A DNA stretch of 64,000 bases from Polynucleobacter brandtiae (GTDB lineage: Bacteria; Pseudomonadota; Gammaproteobacteria; Burkholderiales; Burkholderiaceae): contig NZ_PGTX01000002.1 in the NCBI RefSeq assembly GCF_002797575.1, positions 124,001 to 188,000 of the forward strand, read 5' to 3'. Below are positions 51,902 to 59,850 of this stretch, one piece after another. Positions within the stretch are counted from its first letter, which is position 1. Every line of letters begins with the position of its first letter. The notes under the pieces are model-generated. The model was given only the letters and a program-made list of their open reading frames with translations. It searched no databases and was not told the DNA's origin. The position numbers and the translations under genes are program-made.

Positions 51902-53425
51902 ATGTCTTATCGTGAGTTAGTTTTTACAGTACCCGCAGAAATTGCAGAGCCCTTTGGTGATGCTTTGTTAGAGCTAGGCGCACTTTCAGTCACGGTGGAA
52001 GATGATGCTGCCGGTGGTTACGATGAGAATCCCCTCTATGGCGAGCCAGGTCTCTCTCCCGAAGTTCAGGCCTGGGATCGCTCCTCGGTCACAGCATTAT
52101 TCAATCCAGAGATTGATGGTTCTGCAGCCGAACATTTCATTCCAGAACTCTTAAGCTCTCTCAAGGTGGCCGGATTTCATCTACCGACACCTCAAGAAAG
52201 AATTGTTGAGGAGCAAGATTGGGTGCGCTTAACGCAAAGTCAATTTGCCCCTATTCAAATTGGTGAGCGTATTTGGGTGGTTCCCTCTTGGCATGAAGCA
52301 CCTACCGACCCAAACGCGATCTGTTTGGCAGTTGACCCAGGGCTAGCATTCGGTACTGGTAGCCATCCCACAACGCACCTATGCCTACTGTGGCTTGAGC
52401 AAAACAGCCACCTTCAAAATCAAAGTCTCTTAGACTACGGCTGTGGATCTGGAATTCTTGCGATTGCCGCAGCAAAATTAGGCTGTAGCCCAGTTGTAGG
52501 GACGGATATCGATCCTCAAGCCATGGTGGCTGCTCGCAGCAATGCGGAAATCAATCACACAATAATCCGATTTGTTCTGCCCAATGCTGGCGAGCCGGAA
52601 TTAGCAGCGCAGACAAAATATGACATCGTGATGGCCAACATCTTGGCAAACCCACTTCAAGTGCTCGCACCTGCACTAGTGAATAAGATGCGTGTTGGCG
52701 GAAAAATTGTTTTATCTGGCGTTCTAGCGCGCCAAGCAGAAGAGGTCATCGCAACCTATAGCCAATGGTTAACCCTAGCTGTTTGGAAAGAGAGTGACGG
52801 ATGGGTTTGCTTGCATGGCACTCTCAATACAAAAATGGATGACACCCAGCATTCTTTCGCGTCAACTCAAAAAAAAAGCCTTAAATTTATTGCCTTAGGT
52901 CTGTTTTTTATTCTGCTCATACTTTTTGCTGAGCACCTTTCAAGAAATGCGCTTTTGCCAGCGCTCGCAACACGCGTTGATGGAACATCTTCACCGATAG
53001 CATCAAGTGCATTTTCAATTTTGCAGCAAGTGGATGAAAAATTATGTCGCGCGCTAGGGTGCATCAATCGCTCTACAAGCGATTTCTCTGCATGGAAAAT
53101 AACTACCGCCACCCTCGCATCAGAAAACTCGCGAGAAGGCCTTAAAACAGCTGCAAATCAATCTGTGTTGCAAGTGGAAATACAAAATCGTCTTGCGATC
53201 CCTGTTTTATTTCCGAATTTAGAAATTTCACTCACTGATGCTGAGGAATCTGAAATGCAATTTATTCGGCTGACTCCAAAAGATTGGGTACCAAGTACTT
53301 GGCAAACATCGCATCCCAATTTTTCACTCCGCGGCGCTCCCTCCGGTGCAATCTATCGCTTAGAACTGCCGCTATCTCTTCCGCAAAACGCTGCAGGATA
53401 TCGTGTTCGTGTTTTTTATCCCTGA
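51902..53425 (+). CDS. prmA: PrmA fused to membrane-anchored DUF3426 domain
   Basis: Residues 1 to about 307 are a complete ribosomal protein L11 methyltransferase, with PGLAFGTGSHPTTHLCL (146-162), the SAM site LDYGCGSGILAIAAA (177-191) and DIVMANILANPL (241-252). Without a stop the frame continues through a Lys-rich hinge into a membrane helix (about 327-343) and a DUF3426-type domain (about 345-507). In related genomes a separate zinc-ribbon DUF3426 gene follows prmA; here the zinc ribbon is gone and the rest is joined. An in-frame ATG at 52835 (Met312) could allow separate translation, though it lacks a clear Shine-Dalgarno sequence. It follows accC by 66 bases. Confidence 0.9.
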   Translation: MSYRELVFTVPAEIAEPFGDALLELGALSVTVEDDAAGGYDENPLYGEPGLSPEVQAWDRSSVTALFNPEIDGSAAEHFIPELLSSLKVAGFHLPTPQERIVEEQDWVRLTQSQFAPIQIGERIWVVPSWHEAPTDPNAICLAVDPGLAFGTGSHPTTHLCLLWLEQNSHLQNQSLLDYGCGSGILAIAAAKLGCSPVVGTDIDPQAMVAARSNAEINHTIIRFVLPNAGEPELAAQTKYDIVMANILANPLQVLAPALVNKMRVGGKIVLSGVLARQAEEVIATYSQWLTLAVWKESDGWVCLHGTLNTKMDDTQHSFASTQKKSLKFIALGLFFILLILFAEHLSRNALLPALATRVDGTSSPIASSAFSILQQVDEKLCRALGCINRSTSDFSAWKITTATLASENSREGLKTAANQSVLQVEIQNRLAIPVLFPNLEISLTDAEESEMQFIRLTPKDWVPSTWQTSHPNFSLRGAPSGAIYRLELPLSLPQNAAGYRVRVFYP

Positions 53426-53506
53426 GCTTGATCCAAAATTGAACATCACACCGGTACTTACCCTAGCCACTCCTTCATTCATTTATCTATTATTAGAAAG
53501 TAACTT

Positions 53507-54466
53507 ATGGCCAGCTTGATCTGCGGCTCAATCGCATACGACACCATCATGAACTTTGAAGGCAAATTTGCCGATCAAATTTTGCCTGAACAAATTCATA
53601 TTCTGAATGTGGCCTTTTTAGTGCCGACCATGCGCCGCGAATTCGGTGGGTGTGCAGGCAATATTGCTTACAACCTCAATTTATTGGGTGGCGACCCTAT
53701 CATCATGGCTACAGTCGGAAATGACGCAGGCCCTTACCTAGACCGATTAAATCAATTGCAAATTGATGCGACACACATTCGTCAAATAGAGGCTGGTTTT
53801 ACAGCCCAAGCAATGATCACTACGGATCAAGCAAATAATCAAATCACGGCATTTCATCCAGGAGCGATGAATGAATCTCATCTCAATTTAGTCTCAGCGG
53901 TAATACAAGAGCGTACGCAAAGCGCCAAAGGCACCGCAAAATTTGGCATTGTTGCACCCGATGGTCGTCAAGGCATGTGGGAGCACTGTCACCAATTAGC
54001 CGAAGCTGGTGTTCCATTTATCTTTGATCCAGGCCAAGGTCTGCCCATGTTTAATGGTCCAGAGCTGCTAGAGCTGATTGATATAGCCAGCTATCTCGCG
54101 GTTAATGACTATGAAGGCGAAATGCTTTCCCAAAGAACTGGACTTAGTCTGGCAAAAATTTCAGAAAGAGTGAAGGCTTTGATAGTAACCAAAGGCGCTG
54201 AAGGGGCAGATATTTACTTTGACGGCAAATGTATTGCCATTCCGCCCGTGACAGCAGCAAAAATAGTTGATCCAACAGGATGTGGTGATGCATTTCGTGG
54301 GGGACTGCTCTTTGGATTGGAGAATGGCATGGACTGGGAATCCACTGGTCGATTGGCCAGCTTAATGGGTTCGATCAAAATTGCCCACCAAGGACCTCAA
54401 AATCATCACATCAGCAAAGATGAGATCGTGTCTCAATTTAAATCCGCCTTTGGTTTTGCATTTTAA
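53507..54466 (+). CDS. PfkB-family carbohydrate/nucleoside kinase
   Basis: A 319-residue ribokinase-family enzyme. N-terminal SLICGSIAYDTIMNF, the Gly-rich FGGCAGNIAYNLNLLGG and the second signature DPTGCGDAFRGGLLFGLENG (anion hole and catalytic Asp) are present. The closest recalled annotations are adenosine kinase or fructokinase in this operon position after DUF3426. The substrate cannot be decided from sequence. Confidence 0.85.
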   Translation: MASLICGSIAYDTIMNFEGKFADQILPEQIHILNVAFLVPTMRREFGGCAGNIAYNLNLLGGDPIIMATVGNDAGPYLDRLNQLQIDATHIRQIEAGFTAQAMITTDQANNQITAFHPGAMNESHLNLVSAVIQERTQSAKGTAKFGIVAPDGRQGMWEHCHQLAEAGVPFIFDPGQGLPMFNGPELLELIDIASYLAVNDYEGEMLSQRTGLSLAKISERVKALIVTKGAEGADIYFDGKCIAIPPVTAAKIVDPTGCGDAFRGGLLFGLENGMDWESTGRLASLMGSIKIAHQGPQNHHISKDEIVSQFKSAFGFAF

Positions 54467-54524
54467 AACCCCATCAGGGCTAAAAATACCCCTTATCTGG
54501 GGCATTTGACGATCAAATGGTAAT

Positions 54525-54553
54525 AAAAAAGGGATCTCGCGAGAGATCCCTTT
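54525..54553 (-). terminator. Terminator of the histone H1-like gene
   Basis: AAAGGGATCTC (54528-54538) pairs perfectly with GAGATCCCTTT (54543-54553) around the loop GCGA. On the minus strand it is followed by a T-run. It lies 28 bases after the stop codon at 54581 of the frame-shifted H1-like gene, which supports the view that the gene reaches 54581. It could also end the kinase transcript weakly on the plus strand. Confidence 0.82.
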
Positions 54554-54580
54554 GAACTTAACCCGCTCACAAGTCAAAAC

Positions 54581-55071
54581 TTATGGGCGTGTACCAGTTG
54601 GGAAGGGCCAAGCTGCAGCCGGATTCAACGTAGTTGAAGCGGCAACTTTTTTAGCCACGGGCTTTTTTACTGCCTTGCCCGCTTTCTTCGCAGCAGGCTT
54701 ACTTACTTTTTTTTTGCTACTTTTTTAGCAGCAGGCTTCTTAGCAGCAGCTTTTTTAGCAGCAGGCTTCTTAGCAGCAGCTTTTTTAGCAGCAGGCTTCT
54801 TAGCAGCAGCTTTTTTAGCAGCAGGCTTCTTAGCAGCAGCTTTTTTAGCAGCAGGCTTCTTAGCAGCAGCTTTTTTAGCAGCAGGCTTCTTAGCAGCAGC
54901 TTTTTTAGCAGCAGGCTTCTTAGCAGCAGCTTTTTTAGCAGCAGGCTTCTTTGCAGCAACTTTTTTAGCAGCAGGCTTCTTAGCAGCAGCTTTTTTAGCA
55001 GCAGGCTTCTTAGCAGCTACTTTTTTAGCAGCAGGCTTCTTTGCAGCAACTTTCTTCTTGGCGATTGCCAT
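54581..55071 (-). CDS. Histone H1-like AAKKP-repeat protein with frameshift
   Basis: Lys/Ala/Pro-rich protein like eukaryotic H1 tails and bacterial H1-like nucleoid proteins, likely binding DNA non-specifically. The zero frame (54703-55071) encodes 122 residues: [17 protein letters not shown], then about 11 decapeptide repeats of the [10 protein letters not shown] type, ending AKKK-stop. At the end lies GCA AAA AAA AAG TAA, with the slippery heptamer A AAA AAG. In the -1 frame, reading continues for 41 residues ([13 protein letters not shown]..., ending [12 protein letters not shown]) to TAA at 54581. This tail looks like the usual C-terminus of such proteins in Burkholderiales (from memory). 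Alternatives are a one-base deletion in the A-run or an assembly error. Confidence 0.75.
54706..54715 (-). promoter_or_regulatory. Possible -1 frameshift site (A-run plus stop)
   Basis: On the minus strand nine A residues (54707-54715) are followed by G and then TAAG. In the zero frame this reads AAA AAA AAG TAA, so A AAA AAG is in the correct phase for -1 slippage and a stop follows at once (54703-54705). A homopolymer length error is the main competing explanation. Confidence 0.5.
54721..55050. repeat. 30-bp coding tandem repeat, 11 units
   Basis: Eleven consecutive 30-bp units follow the pattern TTTTTTAGCAGCAGGCTTCT plus TAGCAGCAGC on the plus strand. Seven are identical at DNA level (54721-54930), and the others carry a few changes, such as TTTGCAGCAAC. 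They encode [14 protein letters not shown] decapeptides of the H1-like protein. DNA-level identity suggests recent expansion or gene conversion; copy number may vary between strains. Confidence 0.95.
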
Positions 55072-55224
55072 AGTAATACTCCTTCACGTGAAGATGAATA
55101 CGAACTACCGATTAAGAAAACCCGACCATTCAATCCCGCCTTGCTTTGCAACATATTGGGTGACGAGCGAGCTATTCATCCGCGCGCGGCTTGATGCTAG
55201 GTGCTGCACGCTAATGAATCTTGG

Positions 55225-55262
55225 AAAAAAAGCCGTTGCCCCAAGGGACAACGGCTTTTTAA
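55225..55262 (-). terminator. Rho-independent terminator downstream of nrdAB
   Basis: AGCCGTTG (55231-55238) pairs with CAACGGCT (55249-55256), with A-runs on the left and T-runs on the right, so it works in both directions. On the minus strand it is followed by seven T residues. It would end the nrdA-nrdB transcript about 140 bases after the nrdB stop. Confidence 0.85.
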
Positions 55263-55269
55263 ATTTGCT

Positions 55270-55384
55270 AAAAAAAATAGAGAGAGTAGTCCAGACACCC
55301 TTGGATAAGGGTTTTTGGATTTGAGCCTGGTTTTGCTGACTTTTAAAACTATCCAACCGTCTACTCTCCTATTTAGCCGGCTAT
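55270..55384 (-). ncRNA. Possible structured RNA or 3'-UTR element after nrdB
   Basis: On the minus strand AAATAG-GAGAGTAG (about 55374-55361) pairs with CTACTCTC-T-CTATTT (about 55288-55274), giving a 14-bp stem with one bulge, directly followed by a T-run. Inside are CCAG/CTGG, a small hairpin ACCCTT-ATCC-AAGGGT, and TTGGATA that could alternatively pair with TATCCAA. It may be a long terminator or UTR element rather than an independent RNA. I do not recognise a known family. Confidence 0.35.
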
Positions 55385-55402
55385 GCACTTTTTAGTAAGC
55401 TA

Positions 55403-56563
55403 CTACTCCCAACTTAGTGCACCACCAGTTTGGTACTCAATAACGCGTGTCTCAAAAAAGTTTCGTTCTTTTTTCAGATCAATCATTTCTGACATCCATG
55501 GGAATGGATTCTCTTCATTTGGGAACATGGCGTCAAGTCCTATTTGCAAACATCTGCGATTACAGATGTATCTTAGGTAACCTTTGAACATTGGCGCGTT
55601 CAATCCGAGCACTCCGCGAGGCATCGTATCTTCGGCATAACGGTACTCTAATTCCACCGCTTTTTCGAAGATCGATTTGATCTCATCTTTGAACTCGGAA
55701 GTCCATATCTGTGGGTTCTCCAGCTTAATTTGATTAATTAAATCAATACCAAAATTGCAGTGCATAGACTCGTCACGCAAGATGTATTGATACTGCTCAG
55801 CAGCACCCGTCATTTTGTTTTGACGACCCATTGCAAGTATTTGCGTAAAACCAACATAAAAGAACAAACCTTCCATGACGCAAGCAAAAACAATCAGTGA
55901 ACGAAGCAACTTTTGATCGTTTTCTAATGTACCTGTCTTGAAGTTTGGATCAGTTAATACATCAATAAACGGAATTAAGAACTCATCTTTGGCACGAATC
56001 GATTCAATTTCGTTATACGCATTGAAGATTTCGCTCTGATCTAAGCCTAAAGATTCAACAATATATTGATAGGCATGGGTATGAATCGCTTCCTCAAAAG
56101 CCTGGCGTAGCAAGTATTGACGGCACTCTGGAGCAGTAATATGGCGATACGTTCCCAAAACAATATTGTTTGCCGCTAAAGAATCGGCCGTTGTGAAGAA
56201 ACCAAGATTGCGCTTAATAATGCGACGCTCATCCTCTGTGAGGCCATTAGGATCTTTCCAAAGCGCTATATCGCGGTTCATATTGATCTCTTGTGGCATC
56301 CAATGGTTTGCACAGCCAGCTAAATACTTCTCCCACGCCCACTTATATTTGAATGGCACGAGCTGGTTTACATCAGTCTTGGCATTAATAATGCGCTTAT
56401 CCGCTACATTGACGCGACTGGTCATTTTTTCGGCAACGATTGCCGCCAACGGAGCCAAAGCAACTTCATCCAGCTTTGGACGCTGTGGCTCTGCAACCAT
56501 TGGTTGATCCACAAGACCTGATTTTACAAATGCGGGGGCAACTTCCTCTTCCCAATTCAACAT
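55403..56563 (-). CDS. nrdB: Ribonucleoside-diphosphate reductase beta subunit, class Ia
   Basis: Provides the diiron-tyrosyl radical for ribonucleotide reduction. Iron-ligand and radical motifs are visible: the E-x-x-H-x-x-x-Y pattern in [30 protein letters not shown] and [14 protein letters not shown]. The start ATG at 56563 is preceded by GAGGAG at six bases; an upstream ATG at 56596 has no such site. The protein then has 386 residues. nrdA lies 45 bases upstream on the same strand. Confidence 0.96.
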   Translation of the reverse strand: MLNWEEEVAPAFVKSGLVDQPMVAEPQRPKLDEVALAPLAAIVAEKMTSRVNVADKRIINAKTDVNQLVPFKYKWAWEKYLAGCANHWMPQEINMNRDIALWKDPNGLTEDERRIIKRNLGFFTTADSLAANNIVLGTYRHITAPECRQYLLRQAFEEAIHTHAYQYIVESLGLDQSEIFNAYNEIESIRAKDEFLIPFIDVLTDPNFKTGTLENDQKLLRSLIVFACVMEGLFFYVGFTQILAMGRQNKMTGAAEQYQYILRDESMHCNFGIDLINQIKLENPQIWTSEFKDEIKSIFEKAVELEYRYAEDTMPRGVLGLNAPMFKGYLRYICNRRCLQIGLDAMFPNEENPFPWMSEMIDLKKERNFFETRVIEYQTGGALSWE

Positions 56564-56608
56564 AAACTTCTCCTCAATTTTTTTTCCTAGGTCCAATAAG
56601 CAAACGGC

Positions 56609-59578
56609 TTATTGGCATGCTTCACATTCTTCAAATCCGTCATCGCCTGGGCGCATCGTGCATGCCGGACCATCTAATTCTTGAGCCGCTGCTGCTGCAT
56701 CCGTACCGCTCACACCACCTCCGCTAGAAACCGCATTAAGTTGGCCGCCTTTCACAGTAGACTTCTCAATATGAGTCGCTGCCATGGTGCGAAGGTAATA
56801 CGTTGTCTTTAGACCGCGCAACCAAGCCAACTTATACGTGTCATCCAATTTCTTACCAGATGCGCCGCCCATATAGATATTGAGTGACTGTGCCTGGTCA
56901 ATCCACTTCTGACGACGGGATGCTGCTTCAACCAACCAACTTGGCTCTACTTCAAAAGCAGTAGCGTACAAATCACGTAAATCTTGTGGAACACGATCAA
57001 TCTTGGATAAAGTGCCATCGAAGTACTTCAAATCCGCAATCATCACTTCATCCCATAAGCCACGATCTTTCAAGTCGCGTACCAAATATTCATTGACTAC
57101 CGTGAACTCACCTGAAAGGTTGGATTTCACAAACAAATTCTGGAATGTAGGCTCGATACATGCCGACACACCAATGATATTGGAAATCGTCGCAGTCGGT
57201 GCGATGGCAACGCAGTTTGAATTGCGCATACCGAACTGCTTAATACGCGCACGTAGACCTTCCCAGTTCATTGTGGAGGAGCTATCAACTTCTAAATAAC
57301 CGCCGCGTTGCTCAGCCAACATCGCTACTGAGTCTTGCGGAAGAATGCCGCGATCCCACAATGAGCCCTTATAGGTCGTATAGACACCGCGCTCTTCAGC
57401 CAATTCGTTTGAAGCTTGATAGGCGTAATAACAAACGGCTTCCATCGAAGAGTCTGCAAACTGCACTGCTTCATCACTTGCATATGGAATACGCTGCATG
57501 TGCAGGCAATCCTGGAAGCCCATGATGCCCATACCAACAGGGCGATGCTTTAAGTTTGAATTCCGCGCCTTAGCAACCGCGTAATAGTTGATGTCAATCA
57601 CGTTATCGAGCATACGCATTGCAGTACGCACTGTCTTTTGCAGCTTCTCGTGATCCAAAATCATCTTGCCAGATGCATCTGTTGTCATGTGTGCCGTTAG
57701 GTTCACAGAGCCTAAATTACAAACAGCAATCTCAGTTTCATTGGTATTGAGCGTGATTTCAGTACACAAATTTGATGAGTGCACTACGCCGATGTGCTGT
57801 TGTGGGCTACGGATATTGCAAGGATCTTTAAATGTGATCCATGGATGACCCGTTTCAAACAACATACCCAACATTTTGCGCCAGAGTTGCTGTGCAGGAA
57901 TACGGCGGAATGGCTTTAATTGACCATCATCCGCTTTTTTCTCGTAAGCAACATAAGCCTCTTCAAATGCTTTACCGTACTTGTCATGCAAATCAGGGGT
58001 TGTAGATGGTGTAAACAAAGTCCAATCAGCACCCTCCATGACGCGTTTCATAAACAAGTCAGGAATCCAGTTGGAAGTATTCATGTCATGGGTACGACGA
58101 CGATCATCGCCAGTGTTCTTGCGCAGCTCTAGGAACTCTTCGATGTCTAAGTGCCATGTTTCTAAGTAAGCACAGACTGCACCCTTACGCTTACCGCCTT
58201 GATTGACTGCAACTGCCGTGTCGTTAACTACTTTTAAGAAAGGCACAACACCTTGGGACTTACCGTTGGTACCTTTAATATGACTTCCCAAGGCGCGAAC
58301 ATTGGTCCAATCGTTACCTAAGCCACCAGCAAATTTAGATAAGAGTGCATTCTCTTTGAGCGCCTCATAAATGCCTTCCAAATCATCATCTACAGTCGTT
58401 AAATAGCAGCTTGATAGCTGCGGACGTGTCGTAGCTGAATTAAACAAGGTTGGCGTACTGGACATGAAATCAAAACTAGAAAGGATTTCATAGAACTCAA
58501 TGGCGCGATGCTCACGATCCAACTCGTTTAAAGACAAGCCCATGGCGACACGCATGAAAAACGCTTGCGGCATTTCAATACGGCGATCCTCAATATGCAA
58601 GAAGTAGCGGTCGTACAAAGTCTGTAGACCAAGGTAGTTGAACTGCAAATCGCGGCTTGCGTCTAATGCGGCAGCCAATCTTGGTAAATCAAACTCACGC
58701 ATACGTGGGTCTAACAACTCAGCAGCAATGCCTTCATTAATGTAATTAGCAAAGTAAGGCGCGTATTCCGCCTGCATATCACCCTGCAATACCTCGCGAC
58801 CCAAAATTTCTTTACGAATCACGTGCATCAAAATACGTGCAGTAACCTGGCTATACGCTGGGTCGTTTTCAATGAGGGTACGTGAAGCCAAAATAGCGGA
58901 GTCATATACCTGCGCCAATGGCACACCATCGTATAAGTTCTTGATGGTTTCAGTAATGATCGGGCCTGCAACGATTTGAGTGCCCAAACCTTCGCAGGCA
59001 GCCTCGATAATCGTACGCAAAGCCGCCATATCGAGCCATTTCTCTTGGCCGTTATCGTTTACCTTCAGCCCAGATTGAGCGGCATCGGTCGAAGCCTGAC
59101 TTTCTTGCGCTGCACCTTGCTGAGTAACACGCTCTTGGTTTCGCTTTTCGCGATACAAGACATAAGCACGAGCAACGTTATGCTCGCCACTGCGCATCAA
59201 GGCCAATTCAACTTGATCTTGGATGTCTTCAATATGAAAAGTACCGCCATTGGGACGACTGCGCAATAAGGCGCGAACGACCGCATGGGTTAATTGCTCT
59301 ACCTGCTCGCGAACACGTGCTGAAGCCGCACCTTGACCGCCATTTACTGCCAAAAATGCTTTTGTGACCGCGATCGCAATTTTGGAGGGCTCGAATGCCA
59401 CAACGGAACCATTGCGTCGAATAATTTTGTAATCGGACAGCTGAGTGGCTTGGCCACCACCAATGCCGCCGGCAGTAAAGCCGGCAGATGGGGCCTGACT
59501 CATAGAGTCCGAAGGGTTCATTCCTGGGCTATTGCTATTGGTGGCTTGTTCAGCTGTCTGAGGGTTAGCGTATGTCAT
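56609..59578 (-). CDS. nrdA: Ribonucleoside-diphosphate reductase alpha subunit, class Ia
   Basis: Catalytic subunit reducing NDPs to dNDPs. The 989 residues begin with a 45-residue Ser/Gly/Gln-rich lead-in. An ATP-cone follows (about 50-145, with KIIRRNGSVVAFEPSKI), the allosteric activity site. The barrel has the redox Cys in LSSCYLTTVDDD, the radical-site NLCTEITLN and AVCNLGSVNL, and AIAPTATISNIIG. The C-terminus FEECEACQ has the swinging-arm Cys pair. It is followed by nrdB and preceded by paired NrdR-like boxes. Confidence 0.96.
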   Translation of the reverse strand: MTYANPQTAEQATNSNSPGMNPSDSMSQAPSAGFTAGGIGGGQATQLSDYKIIRRNGSVVAFEPSKIAIAVTKAFLAVNGGQGAASARVREQVEQLTHAVVRALLRSRPNGGTFHIEDIQDQVELALMRSGEHNVARAYVLYREKRNQERVTQQGAAQESQASTDAAQSGLKVNDNGQEKWLDMAALRTIIEAACEGLGTQIVAGPIITETIKNLYDGVPLAQVYDSAILASRTLIENDPAYSQVTARILMHVIRKEILGREVLQGDMQAEYAPYFANYINEGIAAELLDPRMREFDLPRLAAALDASRDLQFNYLGLQTLYDRYFLHIEDRRIEMPQAFFMRVAMGLSLNELDREHRAIEFYEILSSFDFMSSTPTLFNSATTRPQLSSCYLTTVDDDLEGIYEALKENALLSKFAGGLGNDWTNVRALGSHIKGTNGKSQGVVPFLKVVNDTAVAVNQGGKRKGAVCAYLETWHLDIEEFLELRKNTGDDRRRTHDMNTSNWIPDLFMKRVMEGADWTLFTPSTTPDLHDKYGKAFEEAYVAYEKKADDGQLKPFRRIPAQQLWRKMLGMLFETGHPWITFKDPCNIRSPQQHIGVVHSSNLCTEITLNTNETEIAVCNLGSVNLTAHMTTDASGKMILDHEKLQKTVRTAMRMLDNVIDINYYAVAKARNSNLKHRPVGMGIMGFQDCLHMQRIPYASDEAVQFADSSMEAVCYYAYQASNELAEERGVYTTYKGSLWDRGILPQDSVAMLAEQRGGYLEVDSSSTMNWEGLRARIKQFGMRNSNCVAIAPTATISNIIGVSACIEPTFQNLFVKSNLSGEFTVVNEYLVRDLKDRGLWDEVMIADLKYFDGTLSKIDRVPQDLRDLYATAFEVEPSWLVEAASRRQKWIDQAQSLNIYMGGASGKKLDDTYKLAWLRGLKTTYYLRTMAATHIEKSTVKGGQLNAVSSGGGVSGTDAAAAAQELDGPACTMRPGDDGFEECEACQ

Positions 59579-59649
59579 CTGTTTCCTGCTTATTTATAGT
59601 TATTTGGACAAAAAATTATTAAAAATCGATTATGTAATACCGTCTTCAA

Positions 59650-59665
59650 CCACTACATCTAGTGT
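59650..59665. promoter_or_regulatory. NrdR-like box 1
   Basis: CCACTACATCTAGTGT matches the NrdR consensus ACACWATATATWGTGT at 13 of 16 positions, counted by eye. It lies 72 bases upstream of the nrdA start codon. Confidence 0.72.
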
Positions 59666-59680
59666 TTGAAATTGAATTTG

Positions 59681-59696
59681 ATACTAAGTATAGGGA
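59681..59696. promoter_or_regulatory. NrdR-like box 2
   Basis: ATACTAAGTATAGGGA matches the NrdR consensus at 11 of 16 positions and starts exactly 31 bases from box 1. This is the three-turn spacing known for NrdR box pairs, and the spacing raises confidence in this weaker match. Confidence 0.58.
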
Positions 59697-59850
59697 AAAA
59701 ATAGAAATTAAGTAAGGTAGTTATCTCAAATAATTGTAAGTATTTTCCCTGGGGGTTTTACTGATTTTGCTACCATTTTGGTGCAGGATATTCTCCCCTT
59801 TTATGCAAAGGGTGAGAAAGTGAGCGAGTACTCACATACTAAAATTAGCA

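Larger units (their letters stand above)
55072..55402. other. 331-base spacer between H1-like gene and nrdB
   Basis: I see no credible gene. From left it holds the H1-like Shine-Dalgarno (AAGGAG on minus) overlapped by the 12-bp palindrome CTTCACGTGAAG (55082-55093). About 130 bases without recognisable signals, presumably including the H1-like promoter, follow. Next is a strong terminator at 55225-55262, and then a foldable segment at 55270-55384. Minus-strand frames through this region cross the terminator and look spurious. Confidence 0.6.
59579..59850. other. nrdA promoter region, no gene
   Basis: This 272-base AT-rich gap between ampD and nrdA has no supported gene. It contains two NrdR-like boxes (59650-59665 and 59681-59696) and a small dyad GTGAG-N6-CTCAC at about 59820-59835 near the ampD stop. 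CCCTTTGCATAAAAGGG (minus, around 59800) may be a weak terminator. A definite -10/-35 pair was not found by eye. Confidence 0.6.

Noticed and set aside
54717-54959. Leu/Lys repeat frame in the H1-like region
   Set aside because: It is a shifted reading of the same 30-bp repeat; there is no independent start or homology.
54721-55050. CRISPR-like regular repeats
   Set aside because: The units are contiguous without spacers, lie in frame in a coding sequence, and no cas genes are near.
55105-55356. 83-codon minus-strand open frame after nrdB
   Set aside because: It runs through the strong terminator at 55225-55262 and has no ribosome-binding site or recognisable features.
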